The translations under genes were made by a program, and so were the position numbers. The notes under the pieces were generated by a model that saw only the letters and a list, made by a program, of their open reading frames with translations, ran no database searches and was not told where the DNA came from. Shown piece after piece: positions 53,257 through 60,809 of a stretch of 64,000 nucleotides of DNA. This stretch comes from Flavobacterium sp. MFBS3-15 (GTDB lineage Bacteria > Bacteroidota > Bacteroidia > Flavobacteriales > Flavobacteriaceae): assembly GCF_026107645.2 (NCBI RefSeq), contig NZ_JAPCHV010000003.1, forward strand, positions 186,001-250,000, read 5' to 3'. The stretch's first letter is position 1. Every line of letters begins with the position of its first letter.

Positions 53257-53759
53257 TACTTGCATTCGACACCTACTACTTTGACAATAAGGCAAAAACC
53301 GTAGCTCTGAAATTCACCAACTGGCAGGATGCGGAGCCGGTTGGCGTATATTCTCAAATAATAGAGGGCATAGCAGAGTATGAACCGGGAAATTTTTACA
53401 AAAGGGAACTGCCCTGCATTCTCAGCCTGCTAAAGCAAATTGACACTGGGCAAATTGACTGTATCATTGTTGATGGATTTGTCTTTCTGGATGATAATGG
53501 CACATACGGTCTTGGCGGCCATTTGTACAGCGCCTTGCGTGGTAAAATACCTGTCGTTGGTATAGCTAAAACCAACTTTGCTACCATCGAAAAACTCAAG
53601 GCGCCGGTATACCGGGGCGAAAGCAAAAATCCGATGTTTGTTACGGCCATTGGTTTGGAAATTGCTGTAGCTGCCCATAACATCATAAAGATGCATGGTG
53701 CTTATCGTATGCCCACACTGCTCCAAAAGCTCGATGGACTGACAAAGGCGATTGATTAA
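53253..53759 (+). CDS. Divergent endonuclease V family protein
   Basis: A 168-residue protein clearly related to endonuclease V (deoxyinosine/RNA-inosine nuclease): FDTYYF with Asp6, YEPGNFYKRELP with Glu52, IIVDG with Asp74, VVGIAKTNF, and NPMFVTAIG...YRMP. The three acidic residues expected to bind metal are kept. The family's HPRRxG...H segment is replaced by FLDDNGTYGLGGHL, and the late GHRIS/GHRVS is replaced by IGLEIA, so conserved His and Ser residues are lost; the protein is also shorter than the usual 220 or so. Activity may be altered. Its ATG overlaps the stop of the anti-sigma gene (ATGA), so it belongs to the sigma operon. Confidence 0.85.
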   Translation: MILAFDTYYFDNKAKTVALKFTNWQDAEPVGVYSQIIEGIAEYEPGNFYKRELPCILSLLKQIDTGQIDCIIVDGFVFLDDNGTYGLGGHLYSALRGKIPVVGIAKTNFATIEKLKAPVYRGESKNPMFVTAIGLEIAVAAHNIIKMHGAYRMPTLLQKLDGLTKAID

Positions 53760-53789
53760 AGTTTTGCTTTATAACACTGAGTCTGAAAA

Positions 53790-54209
53790 CTATTTTTTTC
53801 CAAAGGCCGCCTTCCATGCGCCTGTGCTCCACAATGGCCATATCACCAATAACGGATGAAGGAACAAGCGAATCAGCCTTAAATTATCTGTATTCAGGCC
53901 AAAAGCATCCGCCTGGTTTTTGTATTGCGCGTAGTTGCCCGGAAATATGGCAATGAAGAATACTGCCGCAAGCCAACCCACATACACTTTGTATTTTCCA
54001 AGACCCACAAGCATTAGTCCCAAAGCTATTTCTGCAATGCCGGATAATAGTACTACGAGGTCGTCTTCCAGCGGCACCCAGTCCGGGACCTGCGCCAAAA
54101 AGTCGGTGCGGGCGAACGTGAGGTGGCTGGTACCGGTAAACAGCAGCAACAGGCCCAGCAATACCCTTAAGGCATCCTGGGTTTTTGAGGTGTGTACATT
54201 GTTTTTCAT
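53790..54209 (-). CDS. DoxX-family membrane protein
   Basis: A 139-residue membrane protein with four predicted helices (about residues 17-35, 53-72, 79-97, 117-135), matching the DoxX family (LLGLLLLFTGTSHLTFARTDFLAQVPDWVP and GIAEIALGLMLVGL). Family members have been linked to redox or sulfur metabolism but the function here is unknown. An in-frame ATG at 54236 abuts the -7 box at 54237, so the ATG at 54209 is chosen. It converges on the endonuclease V gene and is divergent to blaI. Confidence 0.86.
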   Translation of the reverse strand: MKNNVHTSKTQDALRVLLGLLLLFTGTSHLTFARTDFLAQVPDWVPLEDDLVVLLSGIAEIALGLMLVGLGKYKVYVGWLAAVFFIAIFPGNYAQYKNQADAFGLNTDNLRLIRLFLHPLLVIWPLWSTGAWKAAFGKK

Positions 54210-54236
54210 TTCATAATGATTGATTGGTTGATGCAT

Positions 54237-54265
54237 TAAAGATAAGAAAATGTTTTTATTAGCAA
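54237..54265 (-). promoter_or_regulatory. Promoter of the DoxX gene
   Basis: On the minus strand TTG (54263-54265), 18-base spacer, TATCTTTA (54237-54244). This decides the DoxX start at 54209. Confidence 0.65.
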
Positions 54266-54371
54266 GTGTAAGTTGCTTAAAGTAAGATATTTGAGTCTTA
54301 ATGAGTTTTGATATTGAAAACTCATTTTATTTTGTCAAAACGTTAAAATGAAGAAAAAATCCTGACACTTA

Positions 54372-54401
54372 TTGCACATATAAATATTTATTCTACATTT
54401 G
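54372..54401 (+). promoter_or_regulatory. Promoter of blaI-blaR1
   Basis: TTG at 54372-54374, 19-base spacer, TACATTTG at 54394-54401: a full consensus match. The -7 box is embedded in the first BlaI-type operator. Confidence 0.85.
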
Positions 54402-54426
54402 TAGAAATAACTCTAAAACTGTAGAG
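54391..54426 (+). promoter_or_regulatory. Two BlaI-type operators over the promoter and start
   Basis: Operator 1, TTCTACATTTGTAGAA (54391-54406), is a perfect palindrome with a TACAnnTGTA core. Operator 2, CTCTAAAACTGTAGAG (54411-54426), has one mismatch to the same core. Their centres are 20 bases apart, two helical turns. The first covers the -7 box; the second covers the leader. Confidence 0.82.
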
Positions 54427-54428
54427 CA

Positions 54429-54800
54429 ATGCAATTAACAAAAACTGAAGAACAACTAATGGAACTCCTTTGGAAACAGGAAAAGGCATTCATGAAAGAC
54501 TTGCTCGACCTTTTCCCTGAACCCAAGCCGGCCACAACTACCGTAGCAACTTTGTTGAAGCGAATGGCTGATAAGGGTTTTGTGGGGTATAAAGAGTATG
54601 GTAAGAGCAGGGAGTACTTTCCGCTGGTGGAAAAATCCAGTTACTTCTCGAAACAGGTAAACGGAATGATAAAAAGCTTCTTCAATAATTCGGCAGCGCA
54701 GTTTGCGTCTTTCTTTACGAAAGAAACCGACCTAAGCGCATCGGAACTCGAAGAACTCCTCAAAATCATCGACAAGGAAATCCAAAAGAAAAAGCAATGA
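54429..54800 (+). CDS. BlaI/MecI/CopY-family repressor
   Basis: A 123-residue winged-helix repressor. LTKTEEQLMELLWKQEKAFMKDLLDLFPEPKPATTTVATLLKRMADKGFVGYKEYGKSREYFPLV matches the BlaI DNA-binding domain, including the recognition helix ATTTVATLLKRM; the C-terminal helices serve dimerisation. The gene is preceded by two operators, so it likely represses its own operon. It overlaps the M56 peptidase gene by 4 bases (ATGA). In the classical system signal sensed by BlaR1 leads to cleavage of BlaI; here the signal is unknown and no beta-lactamase gene is present nearby. Confidence 0.94.
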   Translation: MQLTKTEEQLMELLWKQEKAFMKDLLDLFPEPKPATTTVATLLKRMADKGFVGYKEYGKSREYFPLVEKSSYFSKQVNGMIKSFFNNSAAQFASFFTKETDLSASELEELLKIIDKEIQKKKQ

Positions 54801-56539
54801 GCCATTTCCTCATCACATCAACCATAAGCATGGCGGCCTTGCTCGGGCTGTACCATTTGCTTTTAGAAAGGGAGAAAATGCACCGTTTCAACAGGTTTTA
54901 TCTGCTGGCCTCGGTCGTTTTCTCATTAGTACTTCCGTTCCTGACCATTGAAGTGTATACTGAAGCTGTTACCGAATCTATGCCGGTTATGGAAAACCTG
55001 CCGTATGCCCCGGTTGCCTTTGCTGCTCCTGTAGTCGAAGAAACTGATTATCTGTCTTATATAATCTTGGGCATTTACATATTGGTGGCGATTGTCTTAA
55101 TACTACGGTTTAAGGTCAATATATCACGAATGATGGTGAAGATCCGTAGCAATGAAATCATTCCATACAAAAATGCCCGGCTGGTATTGGTGGAAGAGGA
55201 AATACTGCCGCACACATTCCTTAATTGCATTTTCATTAATAAAGAAGGATATAGCCTCCGGGCCATTGAGCCGGAATTATTCACGCATGAACTGGTACAT
55301 GTAAACCAAAAACACACGCTGGACGTACTTTTTATCGAGATGCTGAAAGTCGTGTTCTGGTTTAATCCGGCACTGTATTTTTACAAGAAGGCCATGCAGC
55401 TCAACCATGAATTTCTTGCGGATGAAGTGGTGGTCGCCGGAGCCGATGTTGCCGGCTACCAAATGCTATTGCTGCAAAAGGCCCATCCGGCCACCCTGTA
55501 CCCACTGGCCAGCAGCCTTAATTTTTCTATAACCAAAAAACGTTTTACCATGATGACAAAAGCCACTACACAATCCAAGGCGCTAATGCTGAAGCTATCG
55601 GCAGTGCCTGTTATTACGGGGTTGATTGCCTTGCTTTGCATTGAGACCGTTGCGCAGGAGAAACCTGTAAGTAAGGAATCAGTTCAGGTTATGCTTGATG
55701 CCCGGCAAACCAATAACGAAAGGCGTGACGCATATTATAAAGGCGTTCGTGTAATCATAGATGACAAAGCCAATGATGTAAGGATAGATAAAGTGTTTGA
55801 AAACCTGACCGAAGAGCAAAAGCAAAAATATCATTTTTATGCACCTGAGGCATACATGATAAAACATCCTACAAAAGAGGAGTATGAACGTTTTAAGGAT
55901 AAAAAAGGCTATGCCCTGCAAATTGACGGTAAAGAAGTTGATAATGCAATCCTGAATAAGTACAAACCGGAAGATTTTGCTTATTACTCGGGCTATACTA
56001 TGAGCAGGAAGGCACTAACCAAAGAAAAGCCACAGATATTCCGTTATCAGCTTTACACACCGGAATATTTTGAAAAGCATCTTAAAGGTTCAAACGATCA
56101 TTATCCGGGCGATACTTTTACTATGATAATCACTAAAGAATTTAAAGATGATAAGGTTGTCGCGGATAGGAAAATTGTCAAAGGTGGTGATTGGGAAGAT
56201 GTGGAATTTTACCTGAAACAAGACATACCTTACAATCCGGCTGACCTGGACGAACAGCCGGAATTCCCGGGAGGCATGACAGGTTTTTTTACTGTCATAG
56301 CTAAAAACTTTAAAGTGCCTGATGTTGAAGAGATAAATGCTTTGAAAATTTATGTAAGCTTTATAGTAGAAAAGGAAGGTACCATGTCAAATATCAAAAT
56401 TCTTAGGGATCCCGCAAGTGGAATGGGGCAAGAAGCTGAAAGGGTGTTGAAGGCAATCGCTGAAAAGTGGAAGCCTGGCATGAAAAAGGGTAAACCTGTA
56501 AGAACTTTATTTAACCTGCCAATAGTTATAAAAAAATAA
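54797..56539 (+). CDS. BlaR1-type M56 peptidase with TonB-like C-terminal domain
   Basis: A 580-residue membrane sensor-protease. About four helices in the first 280 residues enclose the zinc site FTHELVHVNQKHTLDVLF (HELVH near residue 163), with the further EFLADEVVV. Instead of a penicillin-binding sensor, the C-terminal part is periplasmic and ends in a TonB-like domain (about residues 490-580, with EQPEFPGGMTGFF, VSFIVEKEGTMSNIKIL and KWKPGMKKGKPV). This fusion is common in Bacteroidota. It forms an operon with blaI. The signal and any TonB role are unknown. A weak hairpin follows. Confidence 0.92.
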   Translation: MSHFLITSTISMAALLGLYHLLLEREKMHRFNRFYLLASVVFSLVLPFLTIEVYTEAVTESMPVMENLPYAPVAFAAPVVEETDYLSYIILGIYILVAIVLILRFKVNISRMMVKIRSNEIIPYKNARLVLVEEEILPHTFLNCIFINKEGYSLRAIEPELFTHELVHVNQKHTLDVLFIEMLKVVFWFNPALYFYKKAMQLNHEFLADEVVVAGADVAGYQMLLLQKAHPATLYPLASSLNFSITKKRFTMMTKATTQSKALMLKLSAVPVITGLIALLCIETVAQEKPVSKESVQVMLDARQTNNERRDAYYKGVRVIIDDKANDVRIDKVFENLTEEQKQKYHFYAPEAYMIKHPTKEEYERFKDKKGYALQIDGKEVDNAILNKYKPEDFAYYSGYTMSRKALTKEKPQIFRYQLYTPEYFEKHLKGSNDHYPGDTFTMIITKEFKDDKVVADRKIVKGGDWEDVEFYLKQDIPYNPADLDEQPEFPGGMTGFFTVIAKNFKVPDVEEINALKIYVSFIVEKEGTMSNIKILRDPASGMGQEAERVLKAIAEKWKPGMKKGKPVRTLFNLPIVIKK

Positions 56540-56543
56540 ATTT

Positions 56544-56566
56544 AAATCCGCCCTTGTGGCGGATTT
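56544..56566 (+). terminator. Possible weak terminator after the blaI-blaR1 operon
   Basis: AAATCCGCC and GGCGGATTT pair around CTTGT, but only three T at the end, then CGCA. Confidence 0.5.
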
Positions 56567-56621
56567 CGCACTATTTGGTAAAACATACTACCTGTTTATA
56601 ACATTGTATTGAAAAACGCGT

Positions 56622-56629
56622 TACATTTG
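56622..56629 (+). promoter_or_regulatory. -7 box of the DUF4407 gene
   Basis: TACATTTG at 56622-56629, 32 bases before the ATG; the nearest TTG (56604-56606) is 15 bases upstream, a short spacer. Confidence 0.45.
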
Positions 56630-56661
56630 TATATCAATCATCATCATCAAAAACGAGCACC

Positions 56662-57762
56662 ATGTTAAAACGCTTTTTCATCACCTGTTCCGGGGCCGAC
56701 AAAGACCTCATTTACAGTTGCTCCAATGGCGAGCAGAACAAGTACGCCGGTATTGGCGCAACCGTACTCTTTACCGCAGTCATGGCATGGATAGCGGCAG
56801 GCTATGCACTTTATACAGTCTTCGATAATGTGTGGATGGCGGCATTCTTCGGCCTTATTTGGGGACTGCTCATCTTTAACCTTGACCGTTACATTGTATC
56901 CACTATCCGCAAGCGTGACCGCTTCGGCCAGGAGCTTTTGCAGGCTACGCCGCGTATTATCCTGGCAATGATTATTGCCATCGTAATATCAAAGCCGTTG
57001 GAGATAAAGATCTTCCAAAAGGAAATCGATACTGTACTGCTAAAGGAGAAAAACGATATGGCCTTAGCTAATAAAAAGCAGGTGGCCAGCTACTTTCAGG
57101 GTGACCTCGACAAAAACAAAGCGGAGACAGACAGCCTGAAATCGGCAATTGCCCAAAAGGAGAAGGAAGTAAATACGCTTTACAGTACCTACATTACCGA
57201 GGCCGAAGGTACCAAAGGCACCATGAAGCTGGGTAAAGGCCCTGTGTATAAAGAAAAGCGCGATAAACATGATGCTGCATTGAAAGAGCTTGAAGCCCTT
57301 CGGAAAACTAATAACGATAAAATAGCCGCTAAAGAGAAAGAAGCCGCCACCCTCAAGGCTGACCTCGACAAGAAAGTAACTGCTTCGGAACCCGTCATCG
57401 ATAGCTTTGACGGCCTGATGGCGCGCATCAACGCACTCAATAAACTGCCGTGGCTGCCCTCATTTTTCATCATGCTGTTATTCCTGGCTATCGAGACTTC
57501 ACCGATCATCGCTAAATTGCTTTCTCCGAAAGGGGAATACGACTTTAAGCTGGAGGATGCCGAAATGGCCATAAAGACCAACCTGGACCAAAACAATTAC
57601 CAGCGTGAACTGCTAAAATCAACTGATGCAGGTATTTATGATGATGTATATGCCGAGATACGCAATGACCGCGAACTCTACAATTACAAAAAGAAGAAAG
57701 CTATTGAAATGCTTGAAATGCAGGCTGATAAGTTTGCCGAAAAGCAGAAAGGGGTTATGTAG
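56662..57762 (+). CDS. DUF4407 membrane protein
   Basis: A 366-residue membrane protein of the DUF4407 family: about three helices in residues 28-120 (including WMAAFFGLIWGLLIFNLDRYIV), then a long charged coiled coil (about 120-250), then a last helix (WLPSFFIMLLFLAIETSPIIAKLL) and a cytoplasmic tail. NLDRYIV and ETSPIIAKL are typical of the family, whose function is unknown. It is monocistronic, with a repeat and hairpin after it. A mechanical or membrane-organising role is a guess. Confidence 0.88.
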   Translation: MLKRFFITCSGADKDLIYSCSNGEQNKYAGIGATVLFTAVMAWIAAGYALYTVFDNVWMAAFFGLIWGLLIFNLDRYIVSTIRKRDRFGQELLQATPRIILAMIIAIVISKPLEIKIFQKEIDTVLLKEKNDMALANKKQVASYFQGDLDKNKAETDSLKSAIAQKEKEVNTLYSTYITEAEGTKGTMKLGKGPVYKEKRDKHDAALKELEALRKTNNDKIAAKEKEAATLKADLDKKVTASEPVIDSFDGLMARINALNKLPWLPSFFIMLLFLAIETSPIIAKLLSPKGEYDFKLEDAEMAIKTNLDQNNYQRELLKSTDAGIYDDVYAEIRNDRELYNYKKKKAIEMLEMQADKFAEKQKGVM

Positions 57763-57798
57763 TCTTCAATTTTGAGATTGCGGAAGTTTTGAGCTTTT

Positions 57799-57824
57799 CC
57801 ATTTCGACGGCAGGAGAAATCTCA
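57799..57824 (+). repeat. Dispersed repeat half-site, single copy
   Basis: CCATTTCGACGGCAGGAGAAATCTCA-type half element of the same family as the three forward copies at 62058-62461. Unlike those, it has no clear inverted partner here. Confidence 0.7.
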
Positions 57825-57914
57825 ATGTATCCAAGTAGATTATCAGTATGAGTGTCACGTTCCATCACCCTCTCCTTTGGAAAGGGCCGGTGAGAGTACG
57901 TTTAAAATTTCCCT

Positions 57915-57943
57915 AAAAACCCTCTGTATTCACAAGGGTTTTT
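57915..57943 (+). terminator. Probable terminator of the DUF4407 gene
   Basis: AAAAACCCT and AGGGTTTTT pair around an 11-base loop, followed by GTATTTTT. Confidence 0.65.
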
Positions 57944-57970
57944 GTATTTTTACAGTAATCCTTTACAATT

Positions 57971-58321
57971 ATGAGAACGCTTATCAATATATTCTTTACG
58001 ACGGTTTTCGTACTGATCTTATCGCAACTGCTGCCCGGTGTCAATGTGCCCAACCTCATGGTGGCGCTGCTGGTTGCGGTGGTGCTGGGTTTGCTCAACA
58101 TCTTTGTAAAGCCGCTGCTGGTGCTGTTTACGCTCCCGGCGACCATCTTTACCCTTGGCCTGTTCCTGCTGGTTATCAATGCGGTCATCATCCTGCTATG
58201 TGCCGAATTGGTGCCCGGATTTACCGTCGACGGGTTTTGGTATGCGCTGCTTTTCAGTCTCGTGCTTTCATTCTGCCAGTCGCTGGTATCGGGGATGAAA
58301 AAAGAGGATAAAAGGGGGTAA
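57971..58321 (+). CDS. Phage-holin-family-4-type small membrane protein
   Basis: A 116-residue membrane protein with four helices, matching the YvlD/PF04020 family: VPNLMVALLVAVVLGLLNIFVKPLLVLFTLPATIFTLGLFLLVINAVIILL is the conserved core. Despite the holin name, members are common chromosomal proteins and need not come from phage; function is unclear. No phage genes are near. It ends in a short charged tail. It lies between the DUF4407 gene and element B. Confidence 0.88.
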   Translation: MRTLINIFFTTVFVLILSQLLPGVNVPNLMVALLVAVVLGLLNIFVKPLLVLFTLPATIFTLGLFLLVINAVIILLCAELVPGFTVDGFWYALLFSLVLSFCQSLVSGMKKEDKRG

Positions 58322-58342
58322 ACAGGAGTAATTTACGACCCA

Positions 58343-58392
58343 AACATGATGATTTTAGGGTATAGCCAATAGGAATCCTGAGGGTATTCAGG
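58343..58392 (+). repeat. Non-coding element, copy B of two
   Basis: Matches copy A at 41539-41588 (opposite orientation): identical for 21 bases, 7 variable bases, then 19 of 22 identical. The surrounding region 58322-58631 has no gene; it holds AT-rich, weakly structured sequence and the tig promoter. Confidence 0.8.
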
Positions 58393-58568
58393 ATGATTTT
58401 TGAGGTAATGGTTCCTCATTTTTTAAAAAATTGGATACCACCCGCTTTTCTGTCCAAAATTCTAAACCCATTTTTGAAATCCCGTCCCATTTTCCGAAAA
58501 CCGGACAAGGTAACCCTGCATAACGAAAAACACCCTTTTTTGTTTTTTTTCTGCCCGGACTTAAAAAC

Positions 58569-58599
58569 TTGTACACGTTGCAAAAAAAAAGTACTTTTG
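58569..58599 (+). promoter_or_regulatory. Promoter of tig
   Basis: TTG at 58569-58571, 20-base spacer, TACTTTTG at 58592-58599, a full consensus match, with a leader of about 27 bases. Confidence 0.82.
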
Positions 58600-58631
58600 C
58601 ACCCAATTTTATGGTATAAACACATAGTAGA

Positions 58632-59957
58632 ATGAATATTACAAGAGAGAATAAAGATGCATTGAATGCGGTGGTTACCGTATCGGTTACGAAAGACGAT
58701 TACAAGCCGAAAGTAGATAAAGTGCTTGCAGACTACAGGAAGAACGCTTCTATCCCCGGATTCAGGAAAGGCGCTGTGCCAATGAGCCTTATCCAGAAGC
58801 AATATGGCAAAGCCGTGCTTCTTGACGAAGTGAACAAGCTGCTTCAATCATCGCTTAACGATTACCTTGTTGAGGAGAAGCTTGACATCCTTGGCAACCC
58901 GCTTCCGAAAGTTACGGAAGACTTCAACTGGGATGCTGACGATTTCTCTTTTGAGTTTGAGCTTGGCCTTGCCCCTGAGTTCTCTGTAGACCTTGGCGCC
59001 AAGAACAAAGTAACGAAATACAACATTGTTGCCGACGACAAAATGCTTGATGAGCAGGTAGAGCGCATCCAGAAGCAATACGGCAAGCTGGTGTCTAAGG
59101 ATACGGTAGAGGAGGGCGACGACATCGTAGGTACCTTCTCTAACGAGGAAAAAGGCATCAACAACAGGACAACGATCACGACTGAGATTTTCAAAGATAA
59201 GAAGACTGCCAAAAAATTCATCGGCAAGAAAGTAGGCGATGTGGTGACCATCGGTACCAAAGGCCTTTTTGACGACGACCACAAATTGATGGATTACCTT
59301 GCGGTAGGACATGACGACGTGCACGGCCTTGATGTTGAGGTGAACTTCACTATCGACGAAATCAACACGCACGAGAAGACGGAACTTAACCAGGAGCTTT
59401 TCGATAAGCTGTTTGGCGAAGGCGTGGTGTCTTCGGTAGAAGAGCTTAAAGCAAAGATCAAGGAAGATGCCGAGCAGCAATTTGCACAGCAGGCCGACCA
59501 AAAGTTCCTTAACGATGTTACCGAGTCGCTTATAGAAAACACGAAGTTCGACCTTCCGGCTGAATTCCTTGTAAAATGGCTCCAGACGGCAGGTGAGCAG
59601 ACGCTTACTCCTGAGCAGGCGGAGGAAGAGTTCAAAAAATCAGAGAACGGGCTGCGTTACCAACTGATTGAAGGCAAAGTGATTAATGAAAACGGCCTTC
59701 AGCTTTCTTTTGAGGACCTTAAAGCCTATACAGCTGAGGTTATCAAAAAGCAGATGGCACAGTTTGGCCAGCTGAACCCAAGCGATGCCGATGTTGACGG
59801 AATCGTGGCAAGGGTACTTTCGAACAAGGATGAAGTGAAGCGCCTTTCGGAGCAGGTGATGAGCGAAAAAATGCTTAACCTTTTCAGGGAAAAAGTAAAA
59901 TATAAAACCAAAGAGGTTACTTATCAGGACTTTATTAAAGAAATGTACGGGGAATAA
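58632..59957 (+). CDS. tig: Trigger factor
   Basis: Ribosome-associated chaperone that binds nascent chains at the exit tunnel. The 441-residue product has the ribosome-binding segment GFRKGAVP at residues 43-50 (family GFRxGxVP), a central region where the FKBP-like domain normally sits, and the helical C-terminal domain. Length is typical. It precedes clpP and clpX in the conserved order tig-clpP-clpX. It ends 24 bases before a hairpin with T run. Confidence 0.94.
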   Translation: MNITRENKDALNAVVTVSVTKDDYKPKVDKVLADYRKNASIPGFRKGAVPMSLIQKQYGKAVLLDEVNKLLQSSLNDYLVEEKLDILGNPLPKVTEDFNWDADDFSFEFELGLAPEFSVDLGAKNKVTKYNIVADDKMLDEQVERIQKQYGKLVSKDTVEEGDDIVGTFSNEEKGINNRTTITTEIFKDKKTAKKFIGKKVGDVVTIGTKGLFDDDHKLMDYLAVGHDDVHGLDVEVNFTIDEINTHEKTELNQELFDKLFGEGVVSSVEELKAKIKEDAEQQFAQQADQKFLNDVTESLIENTKFDLPAEFLVKWLQTAGEQTLTPEQAEEEFKKSENGLRYQLIEGKVINENGLQLSFEDLKAYTAEVIKKQMAQFGQLNPSDADVDGIVARVLSNKDEVKRLSEQVMSEKMLNLFREKVKYKTKEVTYQDFIKEMYGE

Positions 59958-59974
59958 TTCTCGTGAAAAATGAG

Positions 59975-60013
59975 TATCTTTGAACGTCAGGCCATAACGG
60001 GCTGACGTTTTTT
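59975..60013 (+). terminator. Terminator-like hairpin after tig, with a -7 box at its edge
   Basis: AACGTCAG and CTGACGTT (with inner CC/GG pairs) at 59983-60009, then TTTT. Directly before it, TATCTTTG at 59975-59982 fits a -7 box, so a clpP transcript might start within the hairpin. No -33 TTG is visible. Confidence 0.7.
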
Positions 60014-60052
60014 CGTTTCTTTTAATAAACTAAAAAAATTATTACACAAACT

Positions 60053-60736
60053 ATGGATTACGGTAAAGAATTCAGGAAATATGCCACCAAGCACCACGGT
60101 GTGAATAACTTATATTATGACAAGATGATTGGCCGCGTTACGCCGATGAACCCAACGAACCTTACGCCCTACATCATGGAGGAGCGCCAGATGAACGTTG
60201 CGCAGATCGACGTATTCTCGCGCCTCATGATGGACAGGATCATTTTCCTGGGCACAGGCATCGACGACCAGGTGGCCAACATCGTGCAGGCACAATTGTT
60301 GTTCCTTGAGAGCACCGATGCTTCGAAGGATATCCAGATTTATATCAACTCGCCGGGCGGAAGCGTATATGCGGGCCTTGGCATGTATGACACCATGCAG
60401 TACATCAAGCCCGATGTGGCTACCATCTGTACCGGCATGGCGGCATCTATGGGTGCGGTACTGCTTTGTGCAGGCGCCGCGGGCAAGCGTTCGGCACTGC
60501 CGCATTCAAGGGTAATGATCCACCAGCCGTCAGGCGGTGCGCAGGGCGTGGCTACCGACATGGAGATCAACCTTCGCGAAATGCTGAAGCTGAAGGAGGA
60601 ATTGTATGAGATCATATCCAAGCATTCCGGCCAAAGCTTTGAGAAGGTACACAAGGACAGCGAAAGGGATTACTGGATGAAGGCCCACGAAGCTAAGGAG
60701 TACGGGATGGTAGATGAGGTTTTGATCAGGGAATAA
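60053..60736 (+). CDS. clpP: ATP-dependent Clp protease proteolytic subunit
   Basis: Serine protease subunit that degrades proteins unfolded by ClpX. The 227-residue product has Ser132 in GMAASMGAVLLCAGA, His157 in RVMIHQPSGG and the late Asp in the DSERDYWM segment, forming the catalytic triad, and YINSPGGSV. It lies in the order tig-clpP-clpX, between hairpins on both sides (59983-60013 and 60752-60799), so its level could be set separately from its neighbours. Confidence 0.96.
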   Translation: MDYGKEFRKYATKHHGVNNLYYDKMIGRVTPMNPTNLTPYIMEERQMNVAQIDVFSRLMMDRIIFLGTGIDDQVANIVQAQLLFLESTDASKDIQIYINSPGGSVYAGLGMYDTMQYIKPDVATICTGMAASMGAVLLCAGAAGKRSALPHSRVMIHQPSGGAQGVATDMEINLREMLKLKEELYEIISKHSGQSFEKVHKDSERDYWMKAHEAKEYGMVDEVLIRE

Positions 60737-60751
60737 AAAATAAAATTTTAA

Positions 60752-60799
60752 GCTTATCGCAACCTTAGCCGCTATAAATGCGTCTTAGGTTGTATAAGC
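60752..60799 (+). other. Imperfect hairpin in the clpP-clpX spacer
   Basis: GCTTAT (60752-60757) pairs with ATAAGC (60794-60799) and CAACCT (60760-60765) with AGGTTG (60787-60792), with a small bulge, one mismatch and two more pairs above, around a 15-base loop. It ends 10 bases before the clpX ATG and has no T run. Possible RNA-processing or translation-control site. Confidence 0.6.
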
Positions 60800-60809
60800 A
60801 AACAAACAG

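Noticed and set aside
54429..56539. Beta-lactam resistance operon
   Set aside because: blaI and blaR1-type genes are present, but the sensor has a TonB-like domain instead of a penicillin-binding one, and no beta-lactamase is encoded nearby.
57971..58321. Possible prophage remnant because of the holin-family name
   Set aside because: The PF04020 family is common in chromosomes and no phage structural, integrase or lysis gene is nearby.
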